Positions 1 to 6,847 of a DNA stretch of 64,000 nucleotides are shown one piece after another. The stretch comes from Streptomyces sp. man185. Its GTDB lineage: Bacteria > Actinomycetota > Actinomycetes > Streptomycetales > Streptomycetaceae. Under the pieces are notes generated by a model. The model did no database searches, was not told where the DNA came from, and saw nothing but the letters and a program-made list of their open reading frames with translations. Location: NCBI GenBank assembly GCA_002551355.1, contig NTHE01000004.1:84788-148787 (forward strand). Reading direction: 5' to 3'. The stretch's first letter is position 1; each line of letters opens with the position of its first letter. The position numbers and the translations under genes are program-made.

Positions 1-3
1 CCC

Positions 4-1488
4 TTGTCGACCTCAACCGCCCCCACAAAGACCAGAGCCGTGCTGGTTCTGGTCTGCGCGGCCCAGTTCATGCTTCTCGTGGACGACACCATCGTCAACC
101 TCGCGCTGCCCTCCATCAGCGAGGAGCTTGACCTGACCGGCGCCGGGCTGTCGTGGGTGAACAACGCCTACTTCCTGACCTTCGGCGGCTTCCTGCTCAT
201 CGGCGGTCGCCTCGCGGACGCCGTTGGTCGGCGGCGCCTCTTCGCGATTAGCATGGCGGCCTTCGTGGCCGCCTCCCTACTGTGCGGCGTGGCTGACGAC
301 GACGCCGTCCTGATCGCCGCCCGGGGGCTCCAGGGAACCGCCGGGGCGATGCTCTCCCCGGCCGCCCTGGCGATCCTGCTGGCCACCTTCCGGCAGCCGG
401 CGGAACGCGCCAGGGCACTGGGCGCCTGGGCGGCGCTGACCGGCTTGGGGGCCGCGACCGGTCTCCTCGCCGGCGGTGCCCTGGTCGAACTGACCGACTG
501 GCGCTGGATCTTCTGGATCAACCTGCCCATCGGGGCCGCCGCCCTGTTCCTCCTCCCGCGACTTGTGGCACCCGACGTCCGGCACGGGCGGAAGTCGTCC
601 ACCGACATCGTGGGCGCCCTCATGGCGACCACGGCCCTCCTCCTGCTCGTCTACACCGTCGTCGAAACCGAGAAGCACGGCTGGTCCTCACACCGCACCC
701 TCGCGAGTTTCGCTCTGGTCGTCGTCCTGCTCGCGGGCTTCGCCGCCCGCCAGCTGACGGGCAAAGAGCCCCTCGTGCCGCGATCCCTGTTCCGGACCCG
801 CTCCGTGCTGTACGCGGACCTGACGGTCCTAGTGGCGGCGAGCGGCCTCTTCGCGATGTTCTTCTTCCTCACCCTCTACATGCAGCAGGTGCTGGGCTGG
901 TCGGCACTGCGGAGCGGACTCTCCTACCTCCCCTTCACCGTCGCCATGGGGGTGGGCAGCGCCATCAGCGCCAAGCTGCTCCAGACCAGGTGGGGTTCGG
1001 TCCCCCTCTGCACCGGTCCGGTCGTCGCGGCGATTGGACTGTGGATGATGAGCGGCCTGGACGCCGGGAGCGACTACGCGACCGCCTTGGTGCCGGCGCT
1101 CGTCGCCGTGGGCTTCGGACTCGGCACGGCGTTCGTCCCCGTCATGGCGGCTGCTACGGGAGGGAGCGGCGAGGGCGGGGGCGGCATCGCCTCCGCGCTG
1201 ATGACCACCTGCCAGCAGATCGGCGGGGCCCTGAGCATTGCCGCACTGGCCACCGTCGCCACCGCTCGCTCCGAGGACCTCGTCCGGGACGGCTCGCCGC
1301 CCGGCGACGCCGCAGTTGGGGGCTTCTCCCACGCCTTCCACATCCAGGCCGGCGTGTTGGGCTCGGCGGCAGTACTGGGCGTCCTGCTCGCCCTCGCCCT
1401 GCGGCGGGAGAAGAACCGGGAGGTGCCCGCCGAGGCTCCCGCCGGCCGGGAAGCGGTCCCCGGCCCGACCTCCGGCCCGGTCCGCTGA
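4..1488 (+). CDS. MFS drug exporter, DHA2 (EmrB/QacA) type
   Basis: A proton-coupled exporter of the 14-helix DHA2 family, probably for a drug or metabolite, in the cytoplasmic membrane. Visible signatures are the VDDTIVNLALP segment in helix 1 (D1-type motif), GRLADAVGRRR in loop 2-3 (motif A) and a glycine-rich helix 5 ending in DWRWIFWINLPIG (motif C). The length of about 494 residues is usual for the family. The first usable start is the TTG at position 4, but the frame stays open to the window edge, so the true start may lie upstream. It converges on the LuxR-family gene to the right, separated by two hairpins. The substrate cannot be read from sequence. Confidence 0.88.
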   Translation: MSTSTAPTKTRAVLVLVCAAQFMLLVDDTIVNLALPSISEELDLTGAGLSWVNNAYFLTFGGFLLIGGRLADAVGRRRLFAISMAAFVAASLLCGVADDDAVLIAARGLQGTAGAMLSPAALAILLATFRQPAERARALGAWAALTGLGAATGLLAGGALVELTDWRWIFWINLPIGAAALFLLPRLVAPDVRHGRKSSTDIVGALMATTALLLLVYTVVETEKHGWSSHRTLASFALVVVLLAGFAARQLTGKEPLVPRSLFRTRSVLYADLTVLVAASGLFAMFFFLTLYMQQVLGWSALRSGLSYLPFTVAMGVGSAISAKLLQTRWGSVPLCTGPVVAAIGLWMMSGLDAGSDYATALVPALVAVGFGLGTAFVPVMAAATGGSGEGGGGIASALMTTCQQIGGALSIAALATVATARSEDLVRDGSPPGDAAVGGFSHAFHIQAGVLGSAAVLGVLLALALRREKNREVPAEAPAGREAVPGPTSGPVR

Positions 1489-1504
1489 CCGGTCCGCCCG
1501 CGGA

Positions 1505-1550
1505 GCGGGGCCGGGGCGGAGAACCGACCGGTTCTCCGCCCCGGCCCCGC
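1505..1550. terminator. Perfect inverted repeat, terminator of the MFS gene
   Basis: A 22-bp perfect stem with arms beginning GCGGGGCCGGGG and ending CTCCGCCCCGGCCCCGC, starting 17 nt after the MFS stop. There is no T-run, as is normal in actinomycetes. It probably works on both strands between the converging genes. Confidence 0.75.
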
Positions 1551-1596
1551 ATGAGTTCGTGGTCGGAGCGCGTCTCGTCACGCGACCACCGGGACG

Positions 1597-1633
1597 CCGG
1601 GGAGCCCCGTCTTCGGCCGACGGGGCTCCCCGG
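1597..1633. terminator. Second hairpin between converging genes
   Basis: A 15-bp stem (CCGGGGAGCCCCGTC paired with GACGGGGCTCCCCGG) around a 7-nt loop. It lies just past the 3' end of the minus-strand LuxR-family gene and is probably its terminator. Confidence 0.7.
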
Positions 1634-1653
1634 TACTCCGCCGTCCGCGCCGG

Positions 1654-4386
1654 TCAGGCGGCAGCCGCCCCGCCCGGACCGGCCCCCGCCGGACGCCGCC
1701 TCGTGTGCGACGACCCGGACCCAGTGGCGGCGGTGACGTCTAGGTAGGGGCCGAGGCATTCGGCGAGCTGGTGCCGGTTGGTCACGCCGACCTTCTTGTA
1801 GATGGCCTGGAGCCCGTTGTGGATGGTCCGGACGGAGAACATCAGACGGTCGGCGATGTCCTTGCTGGGGACCCCGGCGGCGGCGAGAGAGGCGATCTGC
1901 TTCTCCCGCTCGGTCAGGGTGTGCAGGGGGGAGGCCGTGAGGCCAGCCAGGGCTGGCGTGCGGGCGCCCTCGCAGCGGGCGAGGGCGGCCCGGGCGCGGA
2001 CGGTGGCCGCGGTGGCAGGGCGGGGTCGGCCCGCCACCTCCCACGCACGGGCGGCGTGGAGGTTGGCTTCGGCGCTCAGCAGGTCGGCGTCGAGGAGTTC
2101 GAGGGCCTCGCCACTGGAGGCCAGTGCCCTTGCCTCGCCGTCGACGAGTGCCTGCACGAAGGCGACGCGTGCCGGAGCAAGATCGCCGTCGCACACGTCG
2201 GCGATCTCCCGCAGCCTGCCCAGGACGCCTGCCGGCGCGCCGAGTCGGGCCACGTCTGTCAGCAGCATGGCCTCGGAGGTGAGGTGTCCGCGCTCCCTCG
2301 CCGTTCGCGCGGCTTCGGACAGGACTCGCCGCGCCTGCGCGGCATCCCCGTTCGCGACGTGCAGCCACGCCTCCCCGAGGCGGTCCTCACCCGCGAGGTA
2401 GCCGGCCTCCGGGTAGCGTCGGGCGTCCCGGACCGCCACGGCGGCCGCTTCGACGTCGCCCAGGACAGCGGCGGCGGCCGCAACGCCGGACAGGGCCAGG
2501 CGTACGGCGTTGACGTGGTTAACCCTCCGCGCCTGGGCCGCGGCCTCCCCGTAGAAGCGGCGGGCGCGCGCGGGGTGCCCCGCGAGCCACTCGCTGCGCC
2601 CCAGGTGGAACGTCAGCCACAGTCGGAGGAACCAGACGTCCGTGTCCATGAGGTCCCGGATCCCGCCCGTGCCGACTTCGTGGGCTTCGGAGAAGCGGCC
2701 GGCCTCGGAGTGGGCCAGAACCGTGGAGATCAGTTCCGAGGCTCGGTGCGGGATGTCACGGCGGGAGCCGTTCAGCTTCAGGTGCACGCTGTAGGCGTTC
2801 TCGGCCACCCGCAGCGCCGCGGCGGTCCTTCCCCGCACTGCCAGGGCGGAGGCCCTCAGCGGTTGCGCCCGCAGCCACACCGCCACCTCCGCTGCCTGTC
2901 CCACGTCGGAAGGGAGGGCGTCGAAGATCTCACAGGACCGCACCGGGTCGCCCAGCACGGACAGCATCGTCGCCTCGTTGTACATCAACACCTCGCGGGC
3001 CCGCTCGCTGCCGAGGAGAGAGGCCGCCCGACGGGTTACCTCCAGCGCCTCTTCGGCACGGGCCCCCATGAAGAGGCTGTAATTGCGGACCTGCAGCACG
3101 GCGATGACCTCGTCCTCCTCGGAGGCGTTCTCCTGCGCCACGCGCAGCACCTGCTCCGCGCCGTCGAAGTCGCCGACCTCCATGAGCGCGCTCCCCAGGA
3201 GGACCTGGCCCGGGGTGGTGCGCTCTTCGGGAGCCAGCCCTCGCAGCAGGAAGACCACCTGCCGGAACTCGTGGTCCTCGTGCGCCAGCGCCGCTGCTCG
3301 CACCAGCAGGTCCGCGGCCACATCCTGTCCCGCCCGGAGCCGCCACGCCGCCACGTTCAGCACGTCGTCCCGGCGCCGCATGCCGTACCCCTCCACGCGC
3401 GCCGCCTGCCGCGAGAGGAGTTCGGCACTACGCTCCCGGTCCATCCCCACCTCCAGGGCCTGCGCGAACACCGGGTGGGACAACTGCACCACCATCCGGC
3501 GCCCCTCCAGCAGCGTCCTGATCAGCCCTTCCTGCTCCAGCTCGGCCAGCACAACGGCGCTCGCCTCCCCCTCCACGTCAGTCAGTCCCACGGTTCCGCA
3601 CAGGGCGAGCAGTTCGAGCACAGGCCGGGCGCCCAGGGGCACGCCGGCCAACCGGGTGCGCACCATCTCCAGGAGCCGTTGCCCGATGCGCAGGCCATCG
3701 GTGATCTCCCACATCTCACCGTCGTTGGTCAGCCGCCCCTCCGCCAGGGCCCCGAGGACCAGTTCCTTCACGTACAGCACGTTGCCGTGGCTGACGTCCA
3801 TCAGCTCGCTCACGCTCCGCTGGCCGACGGGGCCTCCCAGCACGTGGCACAGGAGCTCCTCCACCGCCGCTTCGTGGAGGTCCTCCAGGTCTACCCGGTA
3901 GACGGCGTCAGTCCGCAGCAGAGCGGCCACCGCGTCGTGTAGTACGCCCTCGGAACGAATTGTGACGACGAGGAAGATCAGCCCCGCATCCATTAGCTGC
4001 CGCAGCAGGACCGCCGAGGCCGCGTCCAGGTGGTGGGCGTCGTCCACGACGAGGTGGAGGCGGTCGTCGCCCATCTCTGTGATCGTCCGCACGGCCGCGG
4101 AGAGCCCCGCCATTGGGTTCGAGTTGTCCCCGACGCGCGGGAACACCCGTGCCAGCGCCCTCAGGGGCACTTCGGATGTGGCCCGGGATGCCGCCACCCG
4201 GCGGACCGGCAGGCCCGCCGCCTCCAGTCGGCGACCGCACTCCTGGGCCAGTCGGCTTTTGCCCACCCCGGCCCGTCCATGCACGGCGAACCCGGACCCC
4301 CGGCGATCCGCCACAGCGCTGTCGAACAGCGCCAGCTCCGCCTCGCGCCCGACAAGCGGCCACATCTCGGCCTCAAGAACACTCAC
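1654..4386 (-). CDS. Large ATP-binding LuxR-family (LAL) regulator, paralogue 1
   Basis: A transcription regulator of about 910 residues. It has an N-terminal AAA ATPase with Walker A GRAGVGKS at residues 37-44 and Walker B LHLVVDD at about 110-116, a long TPR-like helical middle, and a C-terminal LuxR/GerE DNA-binding domain over the last 90 residues (TEREKQIASL, then SKDIADRLMFSVRTIHNGLQ). The GTG at 4386 is chosen because GGAGGAG sits 5 nt upstream; the open frame further upstream lacks a ribosome site and lacks similarity to the paralogue at 6848..9598. Homology to that paralogue runs from the first ten residues to the end. Two GntR-type operator copies lie 220-265 nt upstream, suggesting control by the neighbouring GntR protein. 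It is a candidate activator of the 17-bp boxes found elsewhere in the window. Confidence 0.9.
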   Translation of the reverse strand: MSVLEAEMWPLVGREAELALFDSAVADRRGSGFAVHGRAGVGKSRLAQECGRRLEAAGLPVRRVAASRATSEVPLRALARVFPRVGDNSNPMAGLSAAVRTITEMGDDRLHLVVDDAHHLDAASAVLLRQLMDAGLIFLVVTIRSEGVLHDAVAALLRTDAVYRVDLEDLHEAAVEELLCHVLGGPVGQRSVSELMDVSHGNVLYVKELVLGALAEGRLTNDGEMWEITDGLRIGQRLLEMVRTRLAGVPLGARPVLELLALCGTVGLTDVEGEASAVVLAELEQEGLIRTLLEGRRMVVQLSHPVFAQALEVGMDRERSAELLSRQAARVEGYGMRRRDDVLNVAAWRLRAGQDVAADLLVRAAALAHEDHEFRQVVFLLRGLAPEERTTPGQVLLGSALMEVGDFDGAEQVLRVAQENASEEDEVIAVLQVRNYSLFMGARAEEALEVTRRAASLLGSERAREVLMYNEATMLSVLGDPVRSCEIFDALPSDVGQAAEVAVWLRAQPLRASALAVRGRTAAALRVAENAYSVHLKLNGSRRDIPHRASELISTVLAHSEAGRFSEAHEVGTGGIRDLMDTDVWFLRLWLTFHLGRSEWLAGHPARARRFYGEAAAQARRVNHVNAVRLALSGVAAAAAVLGDVEAAAVAVRDARRYPEAGYLAGEDRLGEAWLHVANGDAAQARRVLSEAARTARERGHLTSEAMLLTDVARLGAPAGVLGRLREIADVCDGDLAPARVAFVQALVDGEARALASSGEALELLDADLLSAEANLHAARAWEVAGRPRPATAATVRARAALARCEGARTPALAGLTASPLHTLTEREKQIASLAAAGVPSKDIADRLMFSVRTIHNGLQAIYKKVGVTNRHQLAECLGPYLDVTAATGSGSSHTRRRPAGAGPGGAAAA

Positions 4387-4604
4387 GGTGCTCCTCCAAA
4401 ACTCGATCACGGCTCCGTGGGGCGGTGGGGGAGCACGTGGCACCAACGGACCGCACCCCGGCGATCCGGTGGCGTGGGAAGAAGACTCGAGGGCGAGAGG
4501 GAGTCCGTGGTCATGCCGTCTGCGGCGGCCCGTCCTCCTCCGTCGGAACCCCGCCGGTTCCGGCGGGTTCGGCGCAGGAGGGCTGCGGGACGTGACGGCG
4601 CGTC

Positions 4605-4616
4605 TGTACGGACTGT
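4605..4616. promoter_or_regulatory. Operator-like element, copy 1 (TGTACGGACTGT)
   Basis: TGTACGGACTGT shares its TGTACGGAC core with the two longer copies at 4634 and 5723. It lies upstream of the LAL regulator gene and close to copy 2, and is probably a weaker half of a double operator. Confidence 0.45.
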
Positions 4617-4633
4617 CCAGCCCGATGGACTGA

Positions 4634-4649
4634 AATTGTCCGTACAATT
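4634..4649. promoter_or_regulatory. GntR-type operator, copy 2
   Basis: AATTGTCCGTACAATT has perfect 6-bp arms (AATTGT/ACAATT) around CCGT. It matches 14 of 16 positions of the reverse complement of the copy in the gntR-osmC intergenic region. It overlaps a CATAAT-like sequence reading toward the LAL gene. Inferred binding site of the GntR protein encoded at 4977..5654. Confidence 0.6.
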
Positions 4650-4976
4650 ATGGCACGGGGGCCCCGTGCGGGAAAGACGAACGACCCGGCTGGCCTGGAA
4701 GGCGCCGAGGAGGGTGCGAAGGGACCCGGAGCACGGGGCGCGCCCGCGTCGCTCCCGTGGGCGGGGCGACCGTGAGGGTGGGCCCCGGACTTAACCCGGG
4801 ATGCGGGCGCAGGGAGCGGTGCGAGGCGCCGAGCGCTCCGCCGGATCCGGCGGTCGGCGAAGACGCCTCCGCGCGCTCCGGCCGTGGGCGCGCACGGCCC
4901 CACCGCCGCCGCGTTCGGGAACGGCCGGGGCGGACCGGTGTCCGGCCCCGCTCCGTCCGGCGGTGCTCGCCCCCGA

Positions 4977-5654
4977 TCAGCCTGCGGCGAACTGCAGGAG
5001 GCAGGGGTACCGGTCTGGCCGGATGAATGCGCGCTGCCACACGGTCGCCGTGTCGTTGATGCGCAGCAGCGCCTCGATGCAGAAGACGGCCCTGCCTTCC
5101 GGCAGTCCGAGGAGCCCGCAGACGTCAGCGTCCGGCGCCAGGGGGGTGGTGGTCTGCGTGATCGGGTCGACCGGCGGGTCGGGCTGCTCGTGCAGGAGCC
5201 TCTGCGCGAGGTCGCCGGGCAGGGACGCGGAGAGCGGCTGCCACGTCTCCAGGACGACCAGGGGGCGGTCGTCGGCGCGGAGTACGGCGGTCGTGACCAG
5301 GAGGGGAGCCGTGTCGCCGACGCCGAGGGCGGCGGCGACGGTGCTGTCGGTGCGGTGCAGTGCGATGTCGGCCGTCGAGGTGGTCGTGCGTACGCCGAGC
5401 GAACGCAACGTCTTGATCAGGGCCTCCAGCGCCGTGGGGACGGGGCGCACCCGCCCGCCCCGACGGGGCCTGCGGTCGACGGTGTCCAGTCTGCGCACCG
5501 CCTCGCGAACCGTGTGCCTGCTGACGCCGTAGTGGACCATCAGCTCCCGGTCGGTCGGGAACCTGTCGACGAATTCGTCGGCCGCAATCCGTGCCCGGAG
5601 GTCGCTAAGTACACTCGCCCAGAGAGTCGACCGGTTCGAGTTCTCCGTCTGCAC
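4977..5654 (-). CDS. GntR-family regulator with UTRA domain (HutC type)
   Basis: A 225-residue repressor-type protein. The N-terminal winged helix (LWASVLSDLRARI, then FPTDRELMVHYGVSRHTVREAVRRL) is typical of GntR. The C-terminal half is a UTRA effector-binding fold with the usual LVVLETWQPL strand and the terminal RINDTATVWQRAFIRPDRYP region. The GTG at 5654 is selected by AGGAGGAG six bases upstream; the earlier in-frame ATG has no such site. It is divergent from the OsmC gene, and a palindromic operator lies in the shared 110-bp gap, so autoregulation is likely. Two similar sites precede the downstream LAL regulator. The ligand is unknown. Confidence 0.87.
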   Translation of the reverse strand: MQTENSNRSTLWASVLSDLRARIAADEFVDRFPTDRELMVHYGVSRHTVREAVRRLDTVDRRPRRGGRVRPVPTALEALIKTLRSLGVRTTTSTADIALHRTDSTVAAALGVGDTAPLLVTTAVLRADDRPLVVLETWQPLSASLPGDLAQRLLHEQPDPPVDPITQTTTPLAPDADVCGLLGLPEGRAVFCIEALLRINDTATVWQRAFIRPDRYPCLLQFAAG

Positions 5655-5722
5655 TGTGGCTCCTCCTGGACTTCGGACCGCCCCAACGACTTTGCCCACC
5701 GGGGGCAGACGTCACATGCCAT

Positions 5723-5738
5723 GATTGTACGGACGATT
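5723..5738. promoter_or_regulatory. GntR-type operator, copy 3 (divergent promoter)
   Basis: GATTGTACGGACGATT lies midway between the divergent gntR and osmC starts. Its reverse complement differs from copy 2 at only two positions. The position suits autorepression and control of the OsmC gene. Confidence 0.6.
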
Positions 5739-5764
5739 GCCGTCCTCGGGAGGAGCTGGGGTAG

Positions 5765-6277
5765 ATGACAGAGGGGCGCGCGCTGGACATCGAGGCGTAC
5801 GAGGCGACGAAGGCCGCGGTAACACAGAACGCGAGTGCCGGGGCCGGGTCCTTCACGACGGTGACCACTTGGAGCGAGGGCGCGCGCGCACGCACGACCG
5901 CCCGGTCCTTCTCGCTGGAGACGGACGAGCCGGAACCGCTCGGCGGCACCGACAAGGCGATCGATCCCATGGAACTCGTCCTGGCCGCGGTCGGCACCTG
6001 CCTGACCGTCGGGTGGGTGACCCAGGCGATCAGACGGGGGGTCGACTTCCACGACCTCCGCATCGAGGTCACCGGCGAGTTCGACCTCCGCGGCTACCTC
6101 GCCGTTGACGAGGAGGTCCGGCCCGGTTTCCGCGACCTCAAGTACGTCGTGCACGTGGACACCGACGCTCCCGACGACGTGCTGGAGGAGATCAGGGTCG
6201 CTGCCGAGTCGTTGTCACCCATGTTCGACAACGTCAAGCACGCCACACCGGTCACCGGCGTTGTCAGAGTCTCCTGA
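5765..6277 (+). CDS. OsmC-family protein
   Basis: A 170-residue OsmC/Ohr-fold protein. Family members reduce organic peroxides through a pair of cysteines. The first reactive cysteine is visible in the central helix (AAVGTCLTVG), but the second half reads SPMFDNVKHATPV, where the partner cysteine is absent. This is therefore likely a one-cysteine OsmC-like protein of uncertain activity rather than a classical peroxidase. ATG 5765 has GGGAGGAG 8 nt upstream. It is divergent from, and presumably repressed by, the GntR protein through the operator at 5723. Confidence 0.85.
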   Translation: MTEGRALDIEAYEATKAAVTQNASAGAGSFTTVTTWSEGARARTTARSFSLETDEPEPLGGTDKAIDPMELVLAAVGTCLTVGWVTQAIRRGVDFHDLRIEVTGEFDLRGYLAVDEEVRPGFRDLKYVVHVDTDAPDDVLEEIRVAAESLSPMFDNVKHATPVTGVVRVS

Positions 6278-6847
6278 ACATCCCGTCCCGTCCTCCGTGA
6301 CGTGATGCCGCACCCGTCTCCAAGGTGCGGTCCCCCGCGCCCCGCACGCGCAAGAATCCCGTCCCGAGGGTCATGCCCCGCACCCTCCTCCAGTCGCACG
6401 CCGAAGTTCGGTGCGGGAAGGAGCGCCGCAACCACCGGCGCGCCGGGACCCGACGGACCGTCAGGGGAGCTGACCGCCAGGTCCATTGACCCGCACCGCG
6501 GCGGACCGCGATTGAGTAACCGTTGACCGAACCGCGCCGCCGTTCGGGGAGGCGCGGGGCGTTGCGCGCACCGCGCGCTTCTCGCGTAGCCTTGACGCCT
6601 CTCGGGGAAGGCCGCCACCTGCGCCCCGACGGGCGGCTGCGGACGCCCGAAGCGCGGGGCCCGCGTCTCCGGCCGCCATCCCCGCCACGACCCTGTCGTG
6701 ACCCGAAGCCGTGTTCGCTGCAACCGGGCGAGGGGTTCGAGGACTCTCTCGGGATTGTTTAGTGCGCCCTCCCGCTGCAACGGACGGGAGCGCGTCGGTT
6801 CACACGATGTTCGACCCGTGACGCAGGTCACGTGTTCGGAGGATTTC
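6278..6847. other. 570-bp intergenic region before the second LAL gene
   Basis: No gene recognised. A 7-bp hairpin (CCGCACC/GGTGCGG, 6308..6330) may terminate the OsmC transcript. A palindrome GTGAC-GCAG-GTCAC (6818..6831) lies just upstream of the GGAGGA ribosome site of the LAL gene and could be an operator. A lone TGAGTA at 6513 lacks the second half-site. Confidence 0.45.

Larger units (their letters stand above)
4387..4976. other. 590-bp intergenic region between LAL and GntR genes
   Basis: No convincing gene. The left third is the leader of the LAL gene (GGAGGAG near its start) and contains the two operator-like repeats at 4605 and 4634. Nothing further was recognised in 4650..4976. 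Confidence 0.5.

Noticed and set aside
4387..4647. N-terminal extension of the first LAL regulator to an upstream ATG
   Set aside because: The extension is low-complexity, has no counterpart in the paralogue and would cover operators; the GTG at 4386 has a clear ribosome site.
6513..6529. TGAGTA-ACCGT-TGACCG resembling the 17-bp box upstream of the second LAL gene
   Set aside because: Only one half-site matches, it is about 320 bp from the gene, and no -10 lies at the expected distance on the gene's strand.
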